Source of the DNA: Sphingomonas phyllosphaerae 5.2
Lineage (GTDB): Bacteria; Pseudomonadota; Alphaproteobacteria; Sphingomonadales; Sphingomonadaceae
NCBI RefSeq assembly: GCF_000419605.1
Contig: NZ_ATTI01000001.1
Location: 3,134,501 to 3,198,500, forward strand
DNA length: 64,000 bases
Direction of reading: 5' to 3'
Positions within the stretch are counted from its first letter, which is position 1; each line of letters opens with the position of its first letter. The notes beneath the pieces are model-generated. The model was given only the letters and a program-made list of their open reading frames with translations. It searched no databases and was not told where the DNA came from. The translations under genes were made by a program, and so were the position numbers. Below are positions 54,432-63,402 of this stretch, piece after piece.

Positions 54432-55171
54432 GTCATCTCCCTGCATGCAGCGTCGAGCCAGGCGAGCACGTCGGCGACGCAGTTCACCCGGTAGGTTGCG
54501 GAGGTGGCGCGCGCCGGGCCGACCAATACGCCGGCCCCGCCCATCGCGACGGCGGCGGCAAAGCCGGCCTCGTCGGTCACGTCATCCCCCACGAAGACAG
54601 GAACCGTACGGCAACGCGCCGGTTCCGCCATCAGCCATTCGACCGCGGCGCCCTTGTCGCGCCCGGCCAGCCGCAGCTCGACCACCATCTTGCCGTGTTG
54701 CAGATGCAGGTCGTGCGCCGCGGCGAGTTCCTCGGCCAGCGCGGCTACCGCCTCCCCCGCCTCCGGAGCGCCGCGATAGTGCAGGCCGACCCCGAATGGC
54801 TTGTCCTCGACCAGCGTACCCGGATGCCTGCTCGCAAACACCCGCGATGCGGCCAGCGCGGTATCGAGTGCGGCGGGCCGATCCGGCGCGGCGATCGCAC
54901 CATCGGCCGCGGCGATCTCCAGCCCGTGGCTTCCGGCGATCGGCAACGTGGCGGGCGCGACGAGCGCCTGCACCTCGTGCACCGGCCGGCCGCTGACGAT
55001 CGCGACCCCGCCGGGCAGCGCCGCCGCCAGCCTCTCCAGCAAGGGCGCGACGCCGTGCCCGACCGCGACGGCATCGGGCGTGTCCGCGATCTCCACCAGC
55101 GTCCCGTCGAAATCGAGGAACAGGCTGGCGTCAATCAACAGGGAAGGCGGCGGTGGCGCGAGATCGATCAT
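54428..55171 (-). CDS. otsB: Trehalose-6-phosphate phosphatase
   Basis: 247 residues from ATG 55171. HAD motifs: LFLDFDGTLVEIA (nucleophile Asp), IVSGRP, and FVGDDVTDE. It removes the phosphate to give trehalose. The stop overlaps the GH15 start by 4 bases. An upstream in-frame start at 55222 would add 17 residues without family support. Confidence 0.93.
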   Translation of the reverse strand: MIDLAPPPPSLLIDASLFLDFDGTLVEIADTPDAVAVGHGVAPLLERLAAALPGGVAIVSGRPVHEVQALVAPATLPIAGSHGLEIAAADGAIAAPDRPAALDTALAASRVFASRHPGTLVEDKPFGVGLHYRGAPEAGEAVAALAEELAAAHDLHLQHGKMVVELRLAGRDKGAAVEWLMAEPARCRTVPVFVGDDVTDEAGFAAAVAMGGAGVLVGPARATSATYRVNCVADVLAWLDAACREMT

Positions 55172-55218
55172 GCCGCCTGCAACGATGCGGCCGGTGTTTC
55201 GATGCAACCCCGCAACGA

Positions 55219-55881
55219 TCATCCCGACGCCGCGACCGTCGCCGGCGCCGGCGCGGGGTCGGGCGCCCGCACCAGCGCGCCCGCGCGCCAGCGATCATAG
55301 GCGGTGAAGAAGTCGGTGAACGGCGCCTCCAGCACCGGCAGCCGCTGGGCCGCGAACGCGGGGAGTGCGGCGGGCGGTACGGCCGCCGCCGCGGCGAGCG
55401 CATCGCGCGCGGCCGTGCAGAAGCCGGCGTGCGCGAAATCCTGCGCGAAGAAATTGTAGAGCCGCGTCATCTGGTCGTCGAACGCATCCTCCCACTCCTT
55501 GCCGCGGGTGGCGCGATATTCCTGCTGCAACGCGGTCTGCGCATTGGCGAGCACCGCTTTACGGGTATTGAGCAGCGCGTTGTATTCGTTGACCATCAAC
55601 GACTGCTCCGGGCCATGGCACGCCAGCACCGCGACGTTCAGCGCGGCACGCAGGTGCCAGGTCGTCCCCGATGCCGACAAACCCACGTTCGGCGTCGCCC
55701 AGCGCCCGTCGGCAAGCCGCGCCGGGATCCGCATCCCCGGCCGTGCGCCCGTCGGCATCGGCGCCGGCACCATCACCGCTACCGGCACCGGTGGGGCTGT
55801 GGGTGTCGCGGGCGGCGGCGTGCGCGAACAGGCCGTGGCCAGGACGGACGCCACCATGACGGCGGACAGGCGCAGGCGCAT
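55219..55881 (-). CDS. Lipoprotein of an uncharacterised sphingomonad family (copy B)
   Basis: 220 residues. Lipobox LATAC, a Pro-rich spacer to about 70, then a domain with TWHLRAALNVAVLACHG, VNEYNALLNTRKAVLANAQ and MTRLYNFFAQDFAHAGFCT. It is clearly homologous to the exported protein at 24996 (shared W..RAALNVA.L.C, YNA.L, GFCT). The function is unknown. It is 48 bases upstream of otsB on the same strand and could be the operon head. The 284 bases upstream to 56165 show no further feature. Confidence 0.75.
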   Translation of the reverse strand: MRLRLSAVMVASVLATACSRTPPPATPTAPPVPVAVMVPAPMPTGARPGMRIPARLADGRWATPNVGLSASGTTWHLRAALNVAVLACHGPEQSLMVNEYNALLNTRKAVLANAQTALQQEYRATRGKEWEDAFDDQMTRLYNFFAQDFAHAGFCTAARDALAAAAAVPPAALPAFAAQRLPVLEAPFTDFFTAYDRWRAGALVRAPDPAPAPATVAASG

Positions 55882-56165
55882 CGTGAAACCCCTTTTATGA
55901 CGCGTTGCGTTCGCGTCCCATTCCCGGACGCGTCGCGAAAGAGTCGAGCCGGCACGCCGTGCCCCAGACGCGCCGAGGCGAGTCCGGTTCGCTGCACGGA
56001 CAAAGGCTTTGGTCGGTCCTGCCGGAGATCGACGCGGACAGGTGCGGCTCGGCAAGGGCCATACTTAAGGCCAGGATCGAGCTTCACCCGATCGTCGACC
56101 TGGTCCGACATGCGCACCTGCTTGCCCGACTGCCCGCAGGCTCCTGCGCACGCGAACGCCGCGCC

Positions 56166-57245
56166 TCACCCCACCCGCTTCTCGAACGCCTGCGCCGCCT
56201 CGGCGACCAACGACGCGATGATGTCGGCGATCGGCTCTTCCTTCGTGACCATCCCGACCGACTGCCCGGCCATCACGCTGCCATGCTCGACATCGCCGTC
56301 GATCACCGCGCGGCGCAGCGCGCCTGCCCAGTAATGCTCGATCTGCAATTGCGCCTCGGCCATCACCACCTTGCCCTCGTCCAGCGACAGCGCCACCTCG
56401 CGCTGCCGCGCCGAGAACAACTCGCCCGCCGCATTCTTCAGCGCGCGCACCGGGATGACCGGCAGGCGCGGATCGAGCTGGACGCTCGCCACCGCGTCGC
56501 GTGCCGAGGCGCGGATGAACGCCTTTTTGAAATTGGGGTGCGCGATGCACTCGGTCGCGCAGACGAACCGCGTGCCGAGCTGCACCCCGGCGGCGCCCAT
56601 GTCGAGATAGCCTGCGATCGCCTCGCCGCGCCCGATTCCGCCGGCCACGAACACCGGGACGACCTCGGCCAGTTCCGGCAGCATTTCCTGCGCCAGCACG
56701 CTGGTCGAAACCGGGCCGATATGTCCACCGGCCTCCATCCCCTCGATCACCAGCGCATCGACCCCGGACCGCACCAGCTTCTTGGCCAGCGCCAGCGTCG
56801 GCGCGAAGCAGACCGCCTTCGCACCCGACGCCTTGATGGCCTCCAACGCCCCCTTCGGCGGCAATCCGCCCGCGAGCACGACATGCCCGACCCCGTGCCG
56901 CGTGCAGACGTCGATCAGCGCATTCAGGTCCGGGTGCATCGTGATCAGGTTCACCCCGAACGGCCGCGCCGTCATCGCCGCGGTGGCGGCGATCTCGGCG
57001 TCCAGTAGCGCCGGCGACATCGCCCCGCACGCGATCACCCCGAAGCCGCCCGCATTCGACATCGCCGCCACCAGGTGCCGCTCCGACACCCACGACATCG
57101 CGCCGGCCATGATCGCCACCTCGCTGCCCAGGAACGCCGCGCCGCGCGCCATGCGGTCGGCGAGCCGGCGATGGCCTCCGCTGACGATCGAAGCGGCGGG
57201 GGCCGGCGAAGCGGCGGAGGCAGGCGCGGTCAGGACATCGGTCAT
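56166..57245 (-). CDS. Nitronate monooxygenase-family flavoprotein
   Basis: 359 residues. FMN barrel with VFVAGGIGRGEAIAGYLDMGAAGVQLGTRF and EGMEAGGHIGP, the NPD/2-nitropropane dioxygenase pattern. The TIM-barrel start is the region SEVAIMAGAMSWVSERHLVAAMSNAGG. Such enzymes oxidise nitronates or act as enoyl reductase-type FabK relatives; the His-based active residue GGHIG favours the NMO annotation. Confidence 0.87.
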   Translation of the reverse strand: MTDVLTAPASAASPAPAASIVSGGHRRLADRMARGAAFLGSEVAIMAGAMSWVSERHLVAAMSNAGGFGVIACGAMSPALLDAEIAATAAMTARPFGVNLITMHPDLNALIDVCTRHGVGHVVLAGGLPPKGALEAIKASGAKAVCFAPTLALAKKLVRSGVDALVIEGMEAGGHIGPVSTSVLAQEMLPELAEVVPVFVAGGIGRGEAIAGYLDMGAAGVQLGTRFVCATECIAHPNFKKAFIRASARDAVASVQLDPRLPVIPVRALKNAAGELFSARQREVALSLDEGKVVMAEAQLQIEHYWAGALRRAVIDGDVEHGSVMAGQSVGMVTKEEPIADIIASLVAEAAQAFEKRVG

Positions 57246-57419
57246 CGATGCTGACTAGGCGGGGCATCGGCATGTGGCAACACGGGCGCCGCCCGCCGCA
57301 CTGCACAATCGTTTCCAGTGATCGAAATAATCACCGATGAACGACAGCAATCCATACTTTTCGGATGCGATCAGCCGTGTCATTTCTTGGTCATAATAAC
57401 GAGGATGAGGATCCTGAAC

Positions 57420-57530
57420 ATGATCGCCGGCTATAATTTTTCCCCGCGTCGCCGCTTCGCCGTTCTTACAGGGCTGGTTGCTGCGAGCTGGAGCATGGTG
57501 GTGCTCGCGACCGACGTATTGCTGCGCTGA
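57420..57530 (+). CDS. Possible 36-residue membrane peptide
   Basis: ATG 57420 with GAGG about nine bases upstream; a longer form from ATG 57318 or 57405 is also open. The peptide has one helix (FAVLTGLVAASWSMVVLA) after a basic RRR. It lies in a locally AT-rich 380-base gap (57246-57625) whose other strand also has an ORF (ending 57255) without support. Only low confidence that either is made. Confidence 0.35.
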   Translation: MIAGYNFSPRRRFAVLTGLVAASWSMVVLATDVLLR

Positions 57531-57625
57531 CGCGAAAGCGTCACCGATCGGCCACGCACGCGTCACCGGGGCGAGACGCGCCCGTCACATGACGGCGGCA
57601 TAATAGCGGCAAGGGAGAGCCGCTT

Positions 57626-58585
57626 ATGCCGCCGATCGCCGACCCGCTCGACAGCCGCCCGCGCCCGCCCACGGGCGCAGGACATGTCGCCCCCCTGCCC
57701 GCTGCCATCCTGCCCGGGATCGGGCACGTGGCCGAGGTCACCGACCTTTTCGACTTCGCGAACTCGCGCCCGCACCGCCCCGAGGAGTCGGCTGGCGAAC
57801 GCCGCCGCTACCGCACGGTCTGGATCAGCGACGTCCACCTGGGCACGCGCGGCTGCAATGCCGACCTGTTGATCGACTTTCTCGATCACGTCGACAGCGA
57901 CACGATGTACCTGGTCGGTGACATCGTCGACGGCTGGCAGCTCAAGAAGCGCTTCTACTGGCCGGCGGCGCACAACGACGTCATCTGGCGGTTGATGAAG
58001 CGCGCACGGCGCGGCACGCGGATGATCTACATTCCCGGCAACCACGACGAAATGTTCCGGCAGTTCGCCGGGCTCGACTTCGGCGGAATCAAGATCCGGC
58101 GCAAGGCGGTGCATGAAACCGCCGACGGGCGCCGCCTGCTGGTGCTGCACGGCGACGAATTCGACGCCATCACATTGTCGCACCGCTGGCTCGCGCACGT
58201 CGGCGACGCCGCCTATACCGCGCTGATGACGCTCAACCGCGCGGTCAGCGCGGTACGCCGCAAGTTCGGCATGCCGTATTGGTCGCTCAGCAAGCACGCC
58301 AAGGCCAAGGTAAAGAACGCGGTCGCGTTCATCTCGCGCTTCGAGGAGATCGTCGCCGAGGCCGCGGGAAGCCGCGGGGTCGACGGCGTCGTGTGCGGGC
58401 ACATCCACACCGCGGAAATGCGCGAGATCGCCGGCATCGCTTATTACAACGATGGCGACTGGGTGGAGGGATGCACCGCGCTGGTCGAGCATTTCGACGG
58501 GCGAATGGAAATCCTGCACTGGGGTGACGAGATCGCGCGCCGCGATCCCGCGCCGCTCGCCGCGCTCGCCACGCTCGCCGCGTGA
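57626..58585 (+). CDS. LpxH-like metallophosphoesterase (UDP-2,3-diacylglucosamine diphosphatase family)
   Basis: 319 residues. Metal-binding motifs in order: WISDVHLGTRG, LVGDIVDGWQ, IPGNHDE, HGDEFD, CGHIHTAEM. The first 60 residues are a Pro-rich extension not seen in E. coli LpxH. Family members cleave UDP-diacyl-GlcN to lipid X in lipid A synthesis, but alphaproteobacteria often use LpxI, so the exact substrate is uncertain. It overlaps the glycosyltransferase gene by one base (or four). Confidence 0.83.
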   Translation: MPPIADPLDSRPRPPTGAGHVAPLPAAILPGIGHVAEVTDLFDFANSRPHRPEESAGERRRYRTVWISDVHLGTRGCNADLLIDFLDHVDSDTMYLVGDIVDGWQLKKRFYWPAAHNDVIWRLMKRARRGTRMIYIPGNHDEMFRQFAGLDFGGIKIRRKAVHETADGRRLLVLHGDEFDAITLSHRWLAHVGDAAYTALMTLNRAVSAVRRKFGMPYWSLSKHAKAKVKNAVAFISRFEEIVAEAAGSRGVDGVVCGHIHTAEMREIAGIAYYNDGDWVEGCTALVEHFDGRMEILHWGDEIARRDPAPLAALATLAA

Positions 58586-59607
58586 TGCGGATCGCGATCA
58601 TCACCGACGCCTGGGCCCCGCAGGTCAACGGCGTCGTGCGCACGCTCGAAAACGTCATCGCCGAGCTGCGCGACAGCGGGCACGAGGTGCTGGTCGTCTC
58701 CCCCGCCGACGCGCCGTCGTTGCCCTGCCCCACCTACCCCGAGATCCGCCTCGCGCTCATGACGCCGGCGACGATCGGGCGGCGGATCACCGCGTTCGGC
58801 GCGCAGGCGGTGCATATCGCCACCGAAGGCCCGCTGGGTGTCGCGGCACGGCGCTGGTGCCTGTCGCGTCGGCGGCCGTTCACGACCGCCTATCACACGC
58901 AGTTCCCGGACTATGTCGCGGCACGCACCGGCGCCGACCCGGAGTGGGTCTGGCGCTACGTCCGCTGGTTCCACGCACCGGCCGCCGCGGTGCTGGCCTC
59001 GACGCCGACGATCGAACGCGCGCTGGGCGTGCACGGGCTGACCCGCGTCCGCCGCTGGGGCCGCGGCGTCGCACCGTTGTTCTCGCCCGCCGGACCGCGC
59101 GACGCGACGATGGCCGCGCTACCCGGCCCGGTGCTGCTCCATGTCGGGCGCGTGGCCGTGGAGAAGAACATTGCCGCGTTCCTCGCCGCCGACGTGCCGG
59201 GCACGAAGGTGGTGGTCGGCGACGGCCCGGCGCGGGCCGCGCTGGCGCGGCAATTCCCGCAGGCGATCTTCCTGGGTGCGCTGTTCGGCGCGCAGCTCGC
59301 CGCCGCCTATCGCGCCGCCGACGCGCTGGTCTTTCCCAGCCGCACCGACACGTTCGGACTGGTGATGATCGAGGCGCTGGCGTGCGGCACCCCGGTCGCC
59401 GCCTTCCCGGTTCCCGGCCCGCTCGACGTGCTGACCGCCGACACCGGCGCGATGGCCGACGACCTGCCCGCCGCGATCGCGCGCGCGCTGACGCTGGACC
59501 GCACGACCTGCGCCGCAGCCGGTGTGCGCTTCACCTGGCCGGCCAGCGCGCGACAATTCCTCGATGCGCTCGAACCCTTCGACATGGGCTTGTCGCGCGC
59601 CGCCTAA
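58585..59607 (+). CDS. Glycosyltransferase family 4 (GT-B) protein
   Basis: 340 residues from ATG 58585 (a GTG at 58582 is alternative). N-terminal domain ITDAWAPQVNGVVRTLENV and AYHTQFPDYV; C-terminal VGRVAVEKN and the sugar-nucleotide motif PSRTDTFGLVMIEALACGTP. Close to lipid-directed mannosyl/glucosyl transferases. Coupled to the LpxH-like gene, so probably a glycolipid or envelope step. Confidence 0.87.
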   Translation: MRIAIITDAWAPQVNGVVRTLENVIAELRDSGHEVLVVSPADAPSLPCPTYPEIRLALMTPATIGRRITAFGAQAVHIATEGPLGVAARRWCLSRRRPFTTAYHTQFPDYVAARTGADPEWVWRYVRWFHAPAAAVLASTPTIERALGVHGLTRVRRWGRGVAPLFSPAGPRDATMAALPGPVLLHVGRVAVEKNIAAFLAADVPGTKVVVGDGPARAALARQFPQAIFLGALFGAQLAAAYRAADALVFPSRTDTFGLVMIEALACGTPVAAFPVPGPLDVLTADTGAMADDLPAAIARALTLDRTTCAAAGVRFTWPASARQFLDALEPFDMGLSRAA

Positions 59608-59658
59608 GCGCGTGCTTGCCCTTGGCGGCGGCACGCACTAAGTCGATGGTCAAGATGT

Positions 59659-59681
59659 GGCCGCTCCGGGAAGGGGCGGCC
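59659..59681 (+). terminator. Hairpin between the glycosyltransferase and trcR genes
   Basis: GGCCGCTCC pairs with GGGGCGGCC around a 5-base loop, followed by CTTTGCATTT. Either a weak terminator of the upstream pair or a leader structure of trcR (start 59707). Confidence 0.5.
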
Positions 59682-59706
59682 CTTTGCATTTATGGAGACT
59701 GTCCGC

Positions 59707-60384
59707 ATGGCCCAGCCGCTCATGCCCCACGCGACCGCCTCATGGCTGGTCGACAATACCGCGCTCTCCTTCGAGCAGATCGCCGATTTCTGCGGCTTGC
59801 ACATCCTCGAGGTGCAGGCGATCGCCGACGATACCGCTGCGACCAAGCTGACCGGGCGCGATCCGGTCCGCGCGCACGAGCTGACGCAGGACGAGATCGA
59901 CAAGGCGCAGGCGAACCCCAAATATCGCATGACGATGACCAAGGGGCCGGACCAGGTGCGCCGCACCAAGGGTCCGCGCTATACGCCGGTGTCGAAGCGC
60001 CAGGACAAGCCCGATGGCATCGCCTGGATCATCCGCAACCACCCGGAGATCTCGGATGGCGCGATCGGCAATCTGATCGGCACCACCCGCACGACGATCG
60101 CGGCGATCCGCGACCGCAGCCACTGGAACATCGGCAACATCACGCCGAAGGACCCGGTGACGCTCGGCCTGACGACGCAGCGCGAGCTGGACGCGGCGGT
60201 CAACAAGGCCGCGAAGGCCGCCGGTATCGAGCCGGCGCCGACCGACACCCGCCTCGACGGCGACCGCGAGGCGCTGATCGCGTCGCTGCGTGCCGAGCGC
60301 GAGCAGGCTGCGCGCGATGCCGAGGCCGGGATCGACGGCGACGCTCCCGCACGTCCGGCCTTCGAAGACCCCTTCCGCCGCTGA
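59707..60384 (+). CDS. trcR: Cell-cycle transcriptional regulator TrcR (DUF1013)
   Basis: 225 residues from ATG 59707, with GGAGA eight bases upstream. The N-terminal half has SFEQIADFCGLHILEVQAIADD and the DUF1013 core PKYRMTMTKGPDQVRRTKGPRYTPVSKRQDKPDGIAWIIR is split across the middle. The family is conserved in alphaproteobacteria; TrcR is described as binding RNA polymerase and influencing cell-cycle transcription. An upstream ATG at 59692 lies on the ribosome site. Confidence 0.87.
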   Translation: MAQPLMPHATASWLVDNTALSFEQIADFCGLHILEVQAIADDTAATKLTGRDPVRAHELTQDEIDKAQANPKYRMTMTKGPDQVRRTKGPRYTPVSKRQDKPDGIAWIIRNHPEISDGAIGNLIGTTRTTIAAIRDRSHWNIGNITPKDPVTLGLTTQRELDAAVNKAAKAAGIEPAPTDTRLDGDREALIASLRAEREQAARDAEAGIDGDAPARPAFEDPFRR

Positions 60385-60562
60385 CCGGCCGGGGCGACGG
60401 CCTGACTGCCGCGCCCCGTTCGCCGTACACGCAAGGGCGGGCGCCGCTCCCGGCCCGTGCCCCGACTTTTTCGGGCGCGAGGTCGGCGGCCGGTGCCGTA
60501 GCGATATCGCATCAAACCGCGACGCTGGCATTCCCGGCTCCGATCCCCCACATCGGGGATGC

Positions 60563-61333
60563 ATGATGTATCCCCGTCGCACCCAATCGCAGATCATCCG
60601 CGTCATCGACCTTGAAACCACCGGCGCGGCACCGCCCGCCCATGCGGTGTGCGAGGTGGGGTGGCAGGATGTCGCGCTCGGCAACGACGGGCGCTGGGAA
60701 TTGTACGGGGAGGGTGGCAGCATCCTCGTCAACCCGGGCCGCCCGCTGCCCGCGATCACGCAGGCGATCCACCACATCCGCGACGAGGATGTCGCCGACG
60801 CGCCATGGTGGCACGACGTCGCGCGGCAGGTGCTCGATCCCTATCCGCGGCGCGTCGCGCTCGCCGCGCATCGTGCGTCCTTCGAGGAGCAATTCTGCAC
60901 TCCGGCGCTCACGCACGGTGCCGACTGGATCTGCACGTGGAAATGCGCGCTGCGGCTGTGGGCGGACATGCCCAGTTATTCCAACCAGGTCCTGCGTTAC
61001 TGGCGCAAGCCCGAGGGGCTGGACCACGAACGTGGCCTGCCCGCACACCGCGCGTTCCCGGACGCCTATGTCACCGCCCACCATCTGCGCGATCAGCTGA
61101 ACGAGGCGTCGGTGGCACAGCTGATCCAATGGTCGAGCGAACCGGGCTTGCTTCCGCGCGTCCGCTACGGCCCCGATCGCGGCAAGGACTGGCGCGAGAT
61201 CGAGGAGGAAAGCCTCGCCAAGTTCCTCACCGATCGCGATCCCGACGTCCGCTTCACCGCCGAAACCGAAATGGCCCGGCGTCGTGGCGGCGGTCACGTC
61301 GGCCGCATGACCGCGCAGGAATTGCTGCTGTAG
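60563..61333 (+). CDS. DEDD (DnaQ/ExoX-like) exonuclease
   Basis: 256 residues from ATG 60563 (a second ATG follows). Motif I VIDLETTG is intact; motif II is AHRASFEEQF, with Glu where Asp is more usual; motif III LPAHRAFPDAY has the expected His and Asp. The C-terminal 80 residues are helical and charged. It likely degrades ssDNA or RNA 3' to 5'. Not clearly DNA polymerase epsilon, since no polymerase partner motif is visible. Confidence 0.78.
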   Translation: MMYPRRTQSQIIRVIDLETTGAAPPAHAVCEVGWQDVALGNDGRWELYGEGGSILVNPGRPLPAITQAIHHIRDEDVADAPWWHDVARQVLDPYPRRVALAAHRASFEEQFCTPALTHGADWICTWKCALRLWADMPSYSNQVLRYWRKPEGLDHERGLPAHRAFPDAYVTAHHLRDQLNEASVAQLIQWSSEPGLLPRVRYGPDRGKDWREIEEESLAKFLTDRDPDVRFTAETEMARRRGGGHVGRMTAQELLL

Positions 61334-61445
61334 TGCGCGGGACGCGGTGACATGCCGCCCGCGATGCCGCCAACCCACCAACCTGCATCACCCTTCCCGC
61401 ACGAGCCGCTGGCGCCCGCGCACATAGCGCGATATCGCGTTCGCG

Positions 61446-62954
61446 ATGGCCGATCTTCCCGCCGACGCCCCTGTCAATCGCGTGCTGACGCGGCGCATGA
61501 GCGCGTTGATGGTGTTCGGCTTTCTCGCGCTTGTGCTGGTCGGCTATGCCGCGGTGCGCGTCATGCAGCGTAACGAGGTGCATACCCGGCTGGTCGAGCA
61601 CACCTACCAGGTCGAGAACGCCGTCCTCAACGTCCACCGGCTGGTCGAGCAGGGCGAGACCGCGCGCCGCGGCTACATGCTCGTTCCGGGCCGCACCGGG
61701 GCGCTCGCCAATTTCCAGCGCATCGAACGTCAGTTGCCGGATGCGATCGCGCGCCTCGAACGCCTCACCCGCGACAATCCGGTCCAGCGCCGCTATCACC
61801 TCGGGCTGCGGCTTCAACTCGCGAGCCTCGCCGCGCGGCGCGCGAACACCATAACGCTGCTCGGACAAGGTGACCGGGCGGGCGCGCTGCGCGCCTTCGA
61901 GGACGATGCCGAGATCCGCACGATCGTCACGATCCGCAACCTGCTCGACCGGATGGGCGCGGTCGAGCGGCGGCTCATGACGCACCGCGACGCCGAACTG
62001 CGCGCCAGCGAACGTGCCTTCTACACGATCATCATCCTGGCCGGCGCGTTGCTCGCCACGGTGGCGGTGATCTCGCTGCTGACGATACTCTCCTACACCC
62101 GCGACCTGTCGCGTTCGGACGAGGCGCTGCGTGCGCTCAACGCCGGGTTGGAAGACATGGTCGTCGTGCGCACCGCCGACCTGACCCGTGCGAACGAGGA
62201 GATCCAGCGCTTCGCCTATATCGTCAGCCACGATCTGCGCTCGCCACTGGTCAACGTCATGGGCTTCACCGCCGAGCTGGAGACCGCCGCGAGTGCGCTG
62301 CGCGGCCTCGTCGCGCGCGTCGAGGCCGAAGCCCCGGCGCTCGCCGACGAAGAGGCGCGGCTGGCCGCGAACGAGGACCTCCCCGAGGCGATCGGCTTCA
62401 TCCGCGCTTCGACGCAGAAGATGGACCGGCTCATCAATGCCATCCTGCAGCTTTCCCGGCAGGGCCGCCGCGCGCTGACGCCCGAGAAGATCGACGTTGC
62501 CGCGCTCGTCCGCCAGATCGGCGACACGCTGTCGCACCGGCTGAGCGAGACCGACACCGTGCTGACCGTCGAGGCCGATCTGCCGCCGGTGGTCAGCGAC
62601 CGGCTCGCACTCGATCAGGTGCTGTCGAACCTGATCGAGAATGCGGTGAAATACCTGCGGTCCGGCGTGCCCGGGCGCATCACGGTCAGCGGCCGGCGCG
62701 AGCGCGATCGGGTGGTCTACATCGTGCGCGACAATGGCCGCGGCATCGACCCGCGCGACCATGCGCGCGTCTTCGACCTCTTCCGCCGTTCGGGCGCGCA
62801 GGACCGGCCCGGCGAGGGCATCGGCCTCGCCACCGTCCGCGCGCTCGTCTTCCGGCTGGGTGGCACCATCGACGTCGCCTCCACGCTCGGGCAAGGTGCG
62901 GCCTTCACGTTGTCGCTCCCGCTCGTCCTCCTCAGACAGGAACCGAATTCATGA
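61446..62954 (+). CDS. Membrane sensor histidine kinase with CHASE3-like input
   Basis: 502 residues. Helices at about 18-38 and 192-215 bracket a four-helix periplasmic domain (VENAVLNVHRLVEQGETARRGYML, typical of CHASE3). The HisKA domain has RFAYIVSHDLRSPL (phosphoaccepting His) and the ATPase has NLIENAVKY, RDNGRGID and GEGIGLATVRAL. Its stop overlaps the next gene by 4 bases. Confidence 0.9.
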   Translation: MADLPADAPVNRVLTRRMSALMVFGFLALVLVGYAAVRVMQRNEVHTRLVEHTYQVENAVLNVHRLVEQGETARRGYMLVPGRTGALANFQRIERQLPDAIARLERLTRDNPVQRRYHLGLRLQLASLAARRANTITLLGQGDRAGALRAFEDDAEIRTIVTIRNLLDRMGAVERRLMTHRDAELRASERAFYTIIILAGALLATVAVISLLTILSYTRDLSRSDEALRALNAGLEDMVVVRTADLTRANEEIQRFAYIVSHDLRSPLVNVMGFTAELETAASALRGLVARVEAEAPALADEEARLAANEDLPEAIGFIRASTQKMDRLINAILQLSRQGRRALTPEKIDVAALVRQIGDTLSHRLSETDTVLTVEADLPPVVSDRLALDQVLSNLIENAVKYLRSGVPGRITVSGRRERDRVVYIVRDNGRGIDPRDHARVFDLFRRSGAQDRPGEGIGLATVRALVFRLGGTIDVASTLGQGAAFTLSLPLVLLRQEPNS

Positions 62955-63400
62955 ACGCCCCGCAATCCGTGAACATCGTGATGATCGAGGATGACGAGGG
63001 TCATGCGCGACTGATCGAGAAGAACATCCGCCGCGCCGGGATCATGAACCCGATCCGCCACTTCACCGACGGCACGAGCGCGCTCGACTATATCTTCCAT
63101 GATTCCACCGGCCCGCAGCTCAACGGCCCGGCGCTGGTGCTGCTCGACCTCAACCTGCCGGACATGAGCGGCACCGACATCCTCGCCCGGATCAAGACCG
63201 ACGAGGGCCCGGTCAAGCGCACGCCGGTCGTCGTCCTGACCACCACCGACGACAGCCGCGAGATCCAGCGCTGCTACGATCTGGGCGCCAACGTCTACAT
63301 CACCAAGCCGGTGAACTACGAAAGCTTCGCGCAGGCGATCCGCCAGCTCGGGCTGTTCCTGTCGGTAATCCAGGTTCCCGATCTGGGTGACAGCCACTGA
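62951..63400 (+). CDS. Rcp1-like stand-alone response regulator
   Basis: 149 residues, a receiver domain only: VMIEDDEGHARL, phospho-acceptor in LLDLNLPDMSG, VVVLTTTDD and the Lys in YITKPVNYE. No output domain, so it acts through protein contact or phosphotransfer. It overlaps the kinase upstream by 4 bases and is 2 bases from the next gene. Confidence 0.9.
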   Translation: MNAPQSVNIVMIEDDEGHARLIEKNIRRAGIMNPIRHFTDGTSALDYIFHDSTGPQLNGPALVLLDLNLPDMSGTDILARIKTDEGPVKRTPVVVLTTTDDSREIQRCYDLGANVYITKPVNYESFAQAIRQLGLFLSVIQVPDLGDSH

Positions 63401-63402
63401 CC

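Noticed and set aside
57255..57566. 103-codon minus-strand ORF in the AT-rich gap
   Set aside because: Weak ribosome site and no recognisable motif; could be real but not supportable.
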